DNA from: Bondarzewia mesenterica
Taxonomy: Eukaryota > Basidiomycota > Agaricomycetes > Russulales > Bondarzewiaceae
Assembly (NCBI GenBank): GCA_004802705.1
Contig: SGPL01000473.1
Coordinates: forward strand, 1-25,797
DNA: 25,797 bases
Direction of reading: 5' to 3'
Within the stretch, counting starts at the first letter, position 1. Each line of letters opens with the position of its first letter. The translations under genes and the position numbers were made by a program. This document shows positions 10,609 to 21,521 of the stretch, piece by piece. The notes beneath the pieces were generated by a model. It had not been told where the DNA came from. It saw only the letters and a program-made list of their open reading frames with translations, and searched no databases.

Positions 10609-12355
10609 ATGATGTCGATATCCTCTCTTGCCACCAGCAGCATCGACCTCGAGCTGCTCGGGAAGACCGTATCTGAACGGCTGCAGCGGGAGGTAGTAGC
10701 GATTGATGTCATCGGAAAAGGTATACTGAAACCTGTCCCCCTACAATTGTCCAAAATGATTGACCTCATGCGTCTCCCTTCCTAGATGAACTTAGCAGGG
10801 CATGTATCAGGTGTTCTGTGCCCATTGAACGCGACACTTGACTCATTGGAAATTTCAGACATTTTCCATCAGGTTGGTCGATGGAAATTCCATCGTGGCT
10901 CGTATTACAGCTCCAAATATGCCCTCTGTCATCATTGAATCAGAGGTACACTAGACAACCTACCTGCATTCGCCGCCATCGAACAGTATTGAGGGATCTT
11001 TGATTTTGAATAGGCAGCCACGATGAGATATATCGGCGAGTGAACGTCGATACCCATTCCCAAAGTTCTGTCATATGAATTGGATCAAACGCGCTCACTG
11101 GGACCTTATCTACTCATGGAGAAGGTTGGTTTGACGTCCTCATTTCTGTTTTGATTGCCTACAAAGATTACAGGTTCCAGGCGTGAAATTGGAGAGTATC
11201 TTCAGCGATCTTCCATCATCTACACAAGACACTCTTGTCGCGCAACTAGCTATCTACATGCTTGAACTCTCTCACCACAATTTTTCTTCTATCGGCAGCC
11301 TCTTCTTTCCTCATCTCCCTCCTACACTTCCCGCGTCACCCTGCCTCTCGTCCGATGGAGTAATGTTTCCTTCTGTACCTTCTACTGTTCTTGGTCCTTT
11401 GACTCACTCATCATTTTACATTGACGGCCGCGCCTCCCTTCCGCTCGACCGTGGCCCGTTCCCTACGGCTCGTGCCTATTTCTTCGCCTGCGCTCAGCGC
11501 GAGCTCGATTGTGCTAGGGCGTTGTTCACTCAAGGTGCCTCAGAGGCGTATCTGCGTGATCTTGAAGAGGGTCAATTGCAGGTGGAGCGTAGCGTTGGGC
11601 TCATGCATGACCTCATACGTCGGTGCCGGGGCCTTGACGATGAAGACCCAGATCTGGCGAGATTTTCGTTGGATATGCACGAATTAGGTTTGAAGAGTGT
11701 GATTGTGAGCAAGGAAGATCCTTCAAAGATTGTACGTCAAAGTTCGGGGAGCTTCCTTTTTTTTTTTCACCGTCGTCAGACCTCATTTGCGATTTAGGTG
11801 TCGATTATTGACTGGCAATCAACGGCAATTCGACCCCTTTGGCGCTGCGCCCGTCCGCCGCATTGGCTCTCACCATCTCTAACGGGTGGTAATGATGAGG
11901 ATCAATTGAAAGGCAGACTGTTTGACGTCTTTCGACGAACGATCTCTGAGGCAGAGGGACCGGATTCCACGTTTCTTCGGGCCCTAGACAGTGATGATAC
12001 GCGCCATGCTTTGGACGAAGTAGCGGAATACGACGCATTCAAAGATGGCTTCCTCGTCCTCCCTACGCTCGAAAGCATGTATGTCACATCTCGCTTTACC
12101 GGTCGAGTCGGGTCCGGTATGACATCTTTGCTGTCGTCTGATAGACTCGCAACTTTGCCTGGCGAAGAAGACCTGGTTGGTCTCAAGAAACTACTCGATC
12201 CGAAAACGCTCACTGGCAGAGCCGCGCGGATCCACCTCATGACACAGGGCTCGAATGCGCTCTTCCTCGCCATGTCACCCCCTTCGAGTCCGATCCAAGA
12301 GAAACCGCCTGGGGGCATGTTTCGGAGGCCTATTCGGTATTCGTTGCATTCCTAA
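10609..12355 (+). CDS. APH/choline-kinase-like phosphotransferase, interrupted by an in-frame TGA (probable pseudogene)
   Basis: Belongs to the large fungal family of aminoglycoside-phosphotransferase-like (protein-kinase fold) proteins of mostly unknown substrate. Exons 10609-10720, 10786-10799, 10859-10945, 11014-11124, 11174-11731, 11798-12078 and 12145-12355 join in one frame of 457 residues: EVVAIDVIGK, LSRTFSIRLVDGNSIVARI (nucleotide-binding strands), IESEAATMRYIGE, TSIPIPKVLSYE, GPYLLMEKVPG, the catalytic region HELGLKS, then IIDWQSTAIRPLW. A TGA at 11041-11043 (codon 81) lies inside the otherwise conserved exon 11014-11124, where relatives usually have a codon for Arg, Lys or similar. 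Relatives read H-D-x-G-L-K-N in the catalytic loop; here Asp is Glu (278) and Asn is Ser (283), while the metal-binding Asp of IIDW (299) is kept. The intron after codon 42 starts with GC. Together these suggest a decayed or catalytically inactive copy; a sequencing error at the stop is not excluded. Confidence 0.75.
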
Positions 12356-13340
12356 CTGAATTGGCGAACGCTTGTCTGTTTCTTTTGAATGTTAGAATCG
12401 TGGTATGGGTTTCGTCCCGGTCGATGAATGTTTAGCATGTAGACAAGTTTTGATTAGTTTAAAGCTCAGTGTACAATACAACCTTCAAGGTGGAGATTCA
12501 CGCGCGGCAATAGAAGCATGCATTTTTTCCTATGGTCGTTTGTTCATGCGGCATGATCCCCCTTGAACTCGTCAAAATATGCTCCCGAAGTACGCATTGC
12601 TTCCGGTAACCCTGATACAGGGTTACAATCAACAATCTGTCAATCTCTCCATCATACAAAGTTTAAACTATTCCGTGCAAGGTCACAATACGAATTGTTG
12701 AGGTTACGTAATGACCAAGCGTGACATTTATCAGCATCTATCTCCAACTTCCCGTCGCCGGGACGACAGTTGAGAGATCTGCTGCCATGGAAGACATGTT
12801 CTGACATCGTTCGGATTGGGACCGGGTTGGAAGAGAGAATACGTTAAGTGAAGCCAGCCGTGAAATGAGAAGCTTAGCGTTGCTCAAGCTTAGCTTCAAG
12901 ACAAATTATTTCGGACTTGAGACTGCAGGAAAGGCCAATCGCGCTAGCAATGGAAGATGATAGAAGGTCAAAAAAAATAATGATAATTGCTCGAGATTGA
13001 ATCCAGATCGCCACCCAAGATTATCGTGCTAAATACACCCACATAAACTCCAGAACCTTCCCCCAAAAATGCCCATCAAGGCCGCACCGCGGAGTATGGA
13101 GAGTGGGAAACGCATCCGATCGTCACTTGGACACCAGCATCGGCCATCACGTATGTAATAAGTAATAAGACAAGTAGCAAGCAAATAAGATCCGGGGAAA
13201 TAGAAGAAAGATATAGAGACGGAGCCGACCTCGCCAGAAGGTCACTCACTGCAGTAAGAGTACAACAATGGTGCAAGGGAGGCGTGCAGGGTATATACAT
13301 ACAACACTTCGTAGCCGATTCGCATCCGATCGGTACACAT
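12356..13340. other. Intergenic region between two convergent genes
   Basis: About 985 bp between the stops of the APH-like gene (+) and the GPI-protein gene (-), so it should hold both 3' ends. It contains a perfect hairpin at 12606-12626 (separate entry). No coding pattern was recognised. Confidence 0.45.
12606..12626. repeat. Perfect inverted repeat (9-bp arms, 3-bp loop)
   Basis: GTAACCCTG at 12606-12614 and its exact complement CAGGGTTAC at 12618-12626 enclose ATA. It lies 250 bp past the APH-like stop. It could fold in RNA as a short 3' hairpin or be a dyad binding site; neither is established. Confidence 0.6.
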
Positions 13341-14273
13341 CTAGAATGCAACAGCGAAAACGGCACCGAGCGCGCCAAGGACGAGGGCGGGCTTGTGGAG
13401 CGGGCGAACAGCAGGGGCTCCACTGGAGTTGAAGGGGTTGGCACCGGCATTGGCAGCCCCACCTAGAGCACCGGCAGTGCTACTGCCGGTAGAGCTAGAG
13501 CTAGAGCTCGCGCTGGGGCTGGACGTAGAAACGATGTTAGCGGGCTGGCCAGTGTAGAAGATGCTCAACCTGGAAATCCAGGTGGGCGATCAAGGGAGGC
13601 CAAAACACAGATTGAAATGTACGTACGTAGTGGCGGCAACAACAGTGCTTGATGGAATCGAAACAGAAATGGTAGTCGAAGGTGTGATGATACTGGAAGA
13701 TGAAGATGAGGACACCACGCTGGAGCTAGCAGCGGGAAGGCAAGAGGAGTCGCCGCTATTCTGAACAGTAATCTGATGATGGAAGTCAACCTCAGCGTCA
13801 GAACGGTTTTGCTTTTGTTTTTGAAACTGAAAAGGGGCCAACCGTGCCACTCCAGGTCTCATCGGCGTTACCGTCCTCCAAGGAGAGCATGACCTTCGTT
13901 CCAGCAGGAAGGTTGACATTATTCCAGGTCATGGAAAGGCCATTGTGGTCACCAAGGTTAACACTGAATCAAAAGCACCAGATCAGTATCATATCACAAA
14001 TAAATGTCATGAACACGGACAGTGCATTGCCGCAAGGATCATCGGCAGAAACAACGAGCAAGTTATAGGATCCCTGAGTCTGTGACCAGGTTATATGAGC
14101 ATCTTGGCACTAGAAGACCGAATGAAAATTTTATCAGCGATGCACTGTTGAGACGGTATAAAAAGGCGACTGCTAACCTGAGTCAAGACTGGAGTATCGA
14201 TAGTAAAGGCAGCACGAGCGCCCTGAACAGCAAGGGCAGAAAAGAAAGTGACAGAAAAGAGCGTAGAAAACAT
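13341..14273 (-). CDS. Secreted Ser-rich, GPI-anchored cell-wall protein with a Kre9/Knh1-like domain
   Basis: Likely cell-surface protein of the Kre9/Knh1-like (Ser-Thr-rich GPI-anchored) family, whose members help build beta-glucan walls. Five exons (14273-14178, 14109-14021, 13963-13843, 13772-13627, 13569-13341) give 226 residues. Residues 1 to about 21 are a signal peptide (FSTLFSVTFFSALAVQG, cleavage near ARA-A). An Ig-like domain follows: ITWSQTQGSYNLLVVSADD, LGDHNGLSMTWNNVNLPAGTKVMLSLEDGNADETWSGT, ITVQNSGDSSCL. Then come a poly-Ser linker and a GPI signal: NSSGA as possible attachment site, a spacer with basic residues, and the hydrophobic tail ALVLGALGAVFAVAF at the very end. For the third intron the acceptor at 13773 is preferred because it restores SGTITVQN; an acceptor nearer the donor is also in frame and would add VDFHHQ. 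The start is the ATG at 14273, preceded by a long CT-rich leader on the coding strand. Confidence 0.85.
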
Positions 14274-14631
14274 GGTTTCAAGCACAAGAGAGGGGGAAGG
14301 GAGAAGGGCGAGGGGGAGGTTAGGCGAAGAGGCCTTAAGATATTGAGGACGGTGCGGATGAAGGGAGGCGGAGAAATGAGACCGCGTTGCCAGATTTTCC
14401 GGATTTCCAAACTCAGCACCGAGCCATGTGCTGGGCAGTCACGGCAGGTCAATCAGTCGTGACTGATCGCGAGGTACACGTGATGGTCGCGTTTCAACTC
14501 TCTTGTGTGCAAGCTGACAATAAGTCCATTTATCAGTCAAATAGTAGCGCAATCGTCACGATATATATGTATACAGAAAACGGACAGGACAAGAGAGTGC
14601 GAGCCTGGAATGAAATACAAAGCAGTATCGA
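14274..14631. other. Upstream region of the GPI-anchored protein gene / 3' flank of citrate synthase
   Basis: About 360 bp. On the minus strand the last 40 bases before the GPI-protein ATG are strongly pyrimidine-rich, typical of sequence near fungal transcription starts. A TATATATCG on the minus strand at about 14558-14568 is a possible but distant TATA element. No gene visible. Confidence 0.45.
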
Positions 14632-17175
14632 TTACAACTTGGCTTTGCCTTTGAACTCCGCGAGCCTCGTTCGTTTAGTGATCCTATCAAACGAGGTTGC
14701 TCAGAACGTGGTCCAAGAACACCAAAAACCACGCACCCAGTGTGTTGTACGGGAGTTGGAGACTTCTGGGGCCCTTCCACAGGCGTCCTCTCCTCAATAG
14801 TTACGTAGTCCCGCTTGCCAGCGCCGACATAGATCTGCAGCGTGTATGATCAGCAATTTGATCAAATGTCACTTGCTTTGTTACGAGATCGCACCTGCCG
14901 CGGACGCCAGATCTTCACTCCACCTTCTTGCAACATCATCTGCAAAATACGTGAGCGCCAGCCAAGGTGGCGTACGATCGCCTTCAATCGCTTACTTGTC
15001 TCCAGTGTGCGAGCCAGCCGACGACCCGGGGCACTGCAAAGAGTACAGGGAAGAAGTCAAGTGGGAAGCCTATGAATGTTCGACCCTTCAATACAAAGGT
15101 CAAGCACACGATATGAAGATATTGAACTCACCCATGGACCGATAGATGAGTCCACTCCAGAAGTCTACATTCGGTGCGAGTTTGCGCTTGATGAAATAGT
15201 CGTCATGCAAAGCGGCATCGTGCAGGGCCATCGCCGTCTCCAGGAGTTCGTCTTTGCCCGTGCTAAGGTCAATTGCATGAGTTTATTACCCGAACGACAT
15301 TTATCGTGAGAACTGTCGTACACTTTGAACACCTCATCCGCAATTTTGCGGATAACGAATGAACGGGGGTCGGACTACCGGAGGAACAAAGTTAGGGCAG
15401 AGTCAAAGTACTCATTGCACCGCGCTTACCGTCTTGTACACGCTTAAGAACAGGATCGTTGATATGTGAGCAGCAATGTCCCGGCATATGAAAGACGTCA
15501 TACCGATGGCCAAAGCCAGATAAGACTTTCTCTCTTCGCTTGACGGCCTCAATGAAGGCGGGCACGTTTTTTGGACTGAAACAAAGGATACCTTTAGGAA
15601 TGGAGGAGATATGATGAACAAAATGACGTGCCTGCCGATAGAGATCAGCATGCGAATGACAGCCTCGTTGGCACCACCTGTTTAGAACACTATAAATCGA
15701 ATATCGACTCCGGAGTATACCAAAATTGCAAACCGTGAAGAGGCCCGCTATATATCATTGAATCAGCAGCACATACCAGGGCACATTACTGAGAGTACTT
15801 ACTATAACGAAGCGCAGCCGGCACTATGACAGGACACTCGTCAGCGATGTACGGTTTTTTGGTCTGATCGAAATGTGCTCACGCTACAGCAGAGTATGGG
15901 TCTACTAATGAGCTGCCGGTTTGAAGAACGGTGGTACACGATGCGTTGAGCTCATGGTCTGCATGTAGCAGGAACAAGACATCAAGCGCCTTCTCAAGGA
16001 CAGGCGAAGGTCGGTAATTTTCTTCTCCTAGATGATCCATCTGGTAGAGGAAGCTACAGACGGACGAGCATGACCGAAGAATGAGTTCAACTGCGAGTGG
16101 AAGCGCCATGGAAGAAACCTCACGAGCCGGTGTAGCTCAAACCTGTAGGCGGCGTGACGAATTGGCGGCCTTGGCGAACACGATAGGCCATTCTATGGGT
16201 TTACTGTGAGACTTTCTGCGCCAACTAAAACAAATTAGTAGGCGCGTACGCTGCCAGAGTAGTCGCTTTGCCGATGAGCCTGTATATCTGCTTGTCCATG
16301 TTTGCAAGTGAAGCCTTATCGCCTTTCGTATACAGCGTCTGACCTGCAGAGATAGGTCATCAACGTAAAGTTACCACAGCACAAGAAGCAAGCAAAACCC
16401 AATATTTTTCATACCCTGCAATGAAGGGTTTGCCTCGCTATAGTAAGAACCCATGTACGCAAACGCGCTCGTTAGAATGGCCATTGGGTGAGCATCATAT
16501 CTACCAACTGATCAGCCTTTGGTTCAACATCCCAGAATGGATGGCAGAGACTCACCGGAATGAACGGAAGAATTCCTCAGCGTCGGCGTGCGTGATACTA
16601 TGATGGAGGATCTCGCTTTCGAACACATTGAACTGCTCCTTGCTCGGAAGGGAGCCATAAATGAGGAGGTACGCGGTCTCAAGGTGAGAGGAGTGCAGGG
16701 CAAGTTGCTCGATGGGATATCCTCTGCCATATCATGCGTATAAATTTTCATGAATTCTCGTGAAGAGTAGTAAATTGTACCACGCACCTGTATCGCAGGA
16801 CTGAAAATCCTTATCAGAACTCTTGTCTACTGAAGTGGTCGAAACACGCACCTCCAGCTTCTCCGTCGATATAAGTGATCTCACTCTGGATAACAGCAGT
16901 GTTCAAGAATCCCTTGTCAGAGACTCGCAATCCTTTCTCCGTCTCGTTCTCCTCGCGATCTTCAGGTTTTCGCGGGGCAGCAATCGCCTTGAAAGCCGTA
17001 GCGGATATCGTGTTGTTCACAATCCTACATCATGGTGAAGCCATTCGCTCAACATCAGGGTAGGTACGCGTCCGGCATGCGCATCACGTACGGGATGGTA
17101 GTAAGTCTTGCCCGTGCGGTTGTCGCGCACATTGAGGCTCTCACCAGTGCTGTTGGACTCCGTTGGGCGACCCAT
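14632..17175 (-). CDS. Citrate synthase, predicted peroxisomal (C-terminal AKL)
   Basis: Condenses acetyl-CoA with oxaloacetate to citrate and CoA. Nineteen exons give about 491 residues. In order: [158 protein letters not shown] and [18 protein letters not shown]. The three catalytic residues of the enzyme are present: His in GPLHGGAN, His in GFGHR, Asp in NVDFWSG. Four exons are only 13, 21, 14 and 13 nt long (16800-16788, 15823-15803, 15747-15734, 15442-15430). One intron (15631-15576) begins with GC. The last intron joins HTG to a 17-residue end finishing in AKL, a canonical peroxisomal signal; no mitochondrial presequence is seen, so a glyoxylate-cycle (Cit2-like) role is inferred. Exon 1 (17175-17092) joins exon 2 (17024-16852) one base out of frame, so the 5' end needs checking. 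Confidence 0.92.
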
Positions 17176-17401
17176 GATCGTCAGGGTTGGATGCAAGGGG
17201 TGCGGTGCAGTCAGTACGGATCCAAACAGACTCTGGCAGCCTCAGGCTTCCCTCCGAGACCAAGCGGACCAAGCGGGTCATATTTAACCTTTCACCAGCC
17301 AAAAAGGCCGAAGATATCACATGTTATCACATGGGAATCGGTGGTCATCTTTTGACGCATTTAATTGTGTTCTACTATTTTTTCGAGACCCATAAACATA
17401 T

Positions 17402-17483
17402 GGCTACCTGGCGCAATGGTAGCGCGTTTGGCTTCGATTGCCTCTGTACCAAAAGGCTGCAGGTTCGAGTCCTGCGGTGGTCA
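17402..17483 (+). tRNA. tRNA-Arg (anticodon UCG) with a short intron
   Basis: A full cloverleaf folds here. The acceptor stem pairs 17402-17408 (GGCTACC) with 17476-17482 (GGTGGTC), with discriminator A at 17483. The D arm is GCGC/GCGC around AATGGTA. The anticodon stem is TTTGG (17427-17431) with CCAAA (17449-17453). The T arm is GCAGG-TTCGAGT-CCTGC. Between the anticodon stem halves are 17 bases instead of 7. Taking the usual intron place after position 37 gives loop CTTCGA...A, anticodon TCG (17434-17436 approximately) and an intron of about 10 nt. The arrangement excludes Trp, although the D arm looks Trp-like. CCA is not encoded, as normal. A T5 run at 17500-17504 can stop RNA polymerase III. 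Confidence 0.85.
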
Positions 17484-17499
17484 TTTCCATTGTATTCGC

Positions 17500-17504
17500 T
17501 TTTT
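17500..17504 (+). terminator. RNA polymerase III T-run terminator of the tRNA-Arg gene
   Basis: Five consecutive T residues on the coding strand lie 17 bases after the tRNA end, the normal Pol III stop signal. Confidence 0.55.
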
Positions 17505-17683
17505 GTATGCCGTCCATCTATTCTGGGCATGGCGCCGACTGGCTTACACTCACAGCTCTTAACTTATGCACAAATTGAGTATGGGCACAAAAGTTCCGAT
17601 GGCTCTGTCTCGAAATCGGTATCGTACGAAGATTTCAATCGACCAAGTGATGCATTCTAACGCGCAACAGCTAACACCGCAAA

Positions 17684-19322
<1,639 letters not shown>

Positions 19323-19508
19323 TGGGCAACAAAGAACAAAAGGTGATAGAAGTTTGAGAGAGAAAGAAAACGGAAGTATGGAACGTGTAAAACGAGTGTC
19401 AAGTGAGTAACGGACGCGTCAGTCCTTCCTCTTCGAGTCGCGTCTAATTACGTAAACAGACCCGTGCTGGAAGCAAGGCTGGAACGCGGTCACTCCAGCA
19501 CATTCATC
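19323..19508. promoter_or_regulatory. Short bidirectional promoter region of RPT2 and YIP4
   Basis: Only 186 bp separate the start codons of Rpt2 (-) and Yip4 (+), so the two promoters must overlap. It contains the palindrome TTACGTAA (19448-19455), a bZIP/CRE-type site, and an ACGCGT (19413-19418 approximately). The Rpn4-type PACE element known from yeast proteasome genes (GGTGGCAAA) was not found. Function of these motifs is inference. Confidence 0.5.
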
Positions 19509-20812
19509 ATGGAGGCATCAACACCGCTCACATCGACCTCGCAATTCATTCAAGCGGGTAGGTATCATATAAGGTTTTTATCTTGCAGACCCTATTGCTG
19601 ACCGATGTCCACCAAGATGAGGATGACGACTTTGACGAGGACTCTATTCCCGGATTCTCTCATCCCGCTCCTTCCGCTCCTGCACAGGACAAGGGCAAGG
19701 GACGTGCACCTGAACAATTAGCACCTCCATCAACTTCTCCAAGGCCTGCTGTCTCCGGGAACATCGGTAGTTCGACGGGTGGGTCAGGACAGGCCTCAAC
19801 CAGACAGACTGTTGGCGGTGTGCGTGTCGAAACGCGGTGAGCAGAGACCGACGCCAAGATTAGAATGGTTGCTGAACATTCTTTTAAGATTCACTGGGGT
19901 TGATACTCTCGACGAGCCCATCGCTGTGACCATTGTACGTATGTCTCCTTTACATGTTATCATGACTCTCGACATGTGCTTCTAGGGTCGTGATTTATTG
20001 TCAATCTACAACAAACTCGTACAAGTTCTGTATCCTGTGCGAAAGGGAGGTGGTCGGGAGGTTCTCAGGTAAATCAATAAATGCGTCTCTACTAATTCAA
20101 TGCTGGAGATACGTTGTACAGAGACTGGGACCTCTGGGGACCACTGATCCTATGCTTGCTATTGGGTATCATGCTCAGCGTCAACGTGAGTCTTGCCAGC
20201 TTGTCACTGTGATCTTGACTGTATGTTGGAGTGTAGGCACCACCAGATCAAGCTCTGGGAGTCTTCTCATCGGTTGTTGTACTAATCTGCGTTGGCTCCT
20301 TGGTAGTGACAATACAAGCAAAGGTAACGTCTTCGCTGCCATGTCATTGCAGAATTTCACCTTTATCCTTCCCTAGCTTCTTGGAGGCCGAGTGTACGTC
20401 TTTTTGATATCCAACGTTGGTGGCATCTAACTGGCACGTCTACCAGTTCGTTCTTTCAGGGTCTCTGCGTGCTTGGCTATTGTGTAGCGCCACTAGACGT
20501 AGCTGCCTTCATCTCCTGTTTCGTCCGTATCATCTACGTCCGGGCGCCAATTGCCATTCTTGCTTGGGCGTGGTGTATATGGGGTATGCGCTTGCATCGT
20601 CCACTCTAAACGATCTCCTGACTTTCCATCTTGGTACGTTCAGCCTCTGTCAATTTCCTGGACGGGACAAAAATAGAACAGCAGCGTATTCTCCTCGCTG
20701 TCTATCCACTACTGTGAGTGTTTCTCTAAGTGCTCATTTACTGAGTGAGCTAAGTAGTGACCATCACAGTTTGTTTTATTTTATCCTGGCCTGGATGATC
20801 CTCATTCAATAA
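19509..20812 (+). CDS. YIP4: Yip1-domain Golgi membrane protein Yip4 / YIPF6
   Basis: Multi-pass protein of the Yip family, found in Golgi and ER-Golgi membranes, which binds Rab GTPases and takes part in vesicle traffic. Ten exons (19509-19557, 19617-19836, 19889-19934, 19986-20068, 20122-20185, 20237-20323, 20377-20393, 20447-20583, 20644-20713, 20770-20812) give 271 residues. The N-terminal third is acidic then Pro/Ser/Gly-rich (DEDDDFDEDSIPGFSHP) and faces the cytosol. The Yip4 signature begins with TGVDTLDEPIAVTIGRDL, continues REVLRDWDLWGPLILCLLLG, and five hydrophobic segments follow (for example QALGVFSSVVVLICVGSLVV, CVLGYCVAPLDVAAF, ILAWAWCIWASVNFL). It ends YPLLLFYFILAWMILIQ, as in YIPF6. 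The seventh exon has 17 nt and codes LLGGRV. In the first intron the acceptor at 19616 was chosen over a nearer AG because it alone continues the frame. Confidence 0.92.
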
Positions 20813-21521
20813 TTTTCTTCGCACTATGTCAGCTTTGTTCAATTCCATGCAATATTTTGGCTGTGACTGCGCGCTTGTGCTGCCAATTTAAACATACACA
20901 CAAGCTTCAGGCTCTTGCTACGATCCGGCTCCCAGACTGATCCTCATCTTAGGTTCATCCTTCTGTGGTCGGGAAGCCAACTGCGAATTCAGGCCCTCAA
21001 GTATGTACGAACATTGTTGCAAGGTAGTTTAGCTCTTCTCTACGGTAGAATTCACTTGCAAAAGTCATAAGGTTGGTGAGTGTTTGCCGGTGCACCAGGG
21101 TTGTGACTATCGAAAGATGGCGAGCGCGGAGAGGATCCAGATGCATTCTGTACGTCTTGACACTCCCTTGGTAGACAATGCGGAGTATGTGAGTCATGGG
21201 CCTTGATGAGATGCCCAGGTCTGACTGATTATCGTGGTCTACAGTGCACAGAATTCAACACAACAGACCCGAAAGTTTAGGGAGCGATTGCAACGGATCA
21301 CAACACTGACTATGTTTCTTGCAACACGAGATGCCTGTAGAGTTGTGGGCTTCGGAGGAAAAGAAAGAGAACATGCAAATAAAGGAGACGCGTGCACAAT
21401 CCAAGCTCGTGACCCTTTCTTACAATCATGTGATGCCTTCTAAGGGCGAAGATGCGAGTGATGTCGGTGCACAAAACATCCTCCATTATCTTGCGATCAC
21501 GAAAATCCCCAGCGTGCAAGC
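20813..21521. other. Intergenic region with an unassigned short open stretch
   Basis: About 710 bp between the Yip4 stop and the next start on the same strand. At 21115-21190 the + strand reads MASAERIQMHS...DNAEY from an ATG and then meets a fair intron pattern (GTGAGT at 21191, branch-like CTGAC, CTACAG at about 21242). What follows matches no family I know, in any frame, so no gene is called. The region must include the Yip4 3' end and the promoter of the PBP2 gene. Confidence 0.4.

Noticed and set aside
11041..11043. TGA as selenocysteine or as a spliced-out stop
   Set aside because: Relatives have no Cys or Sec at this place and these fungi generally lack the Sec machinery. No intron of usual length removes the TGA while keeping AATMRY and TSIPIPKV.
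11798..12355. Treating the whole 3' APH-like open frame as one exon
   Set aside because: The segment 12079-12144 interrupts the family pattern LESI-LATLPGEEDL and has GTATGT...GATAG ends, so it is read as an intron despite being open.
17402..17483. Reading the tRNA as tRNA-Trp because of its D arm
   Set aside because: The loop next to the 5' anticodon stem reads CTTCGA; CCA occurs only in the 3' half of the stem, so UCG (Arg) fits better.
21115..21205. Resemblance of the peptide DTPLVDNAE to the N-terminus of proteasome subunit Rpn11
   Set aside because: Rpn11 should continue into YISSLALLKMLKHGRAG; nothing like it follows in any frame or after the candidate intron, so the match is treated as chance.
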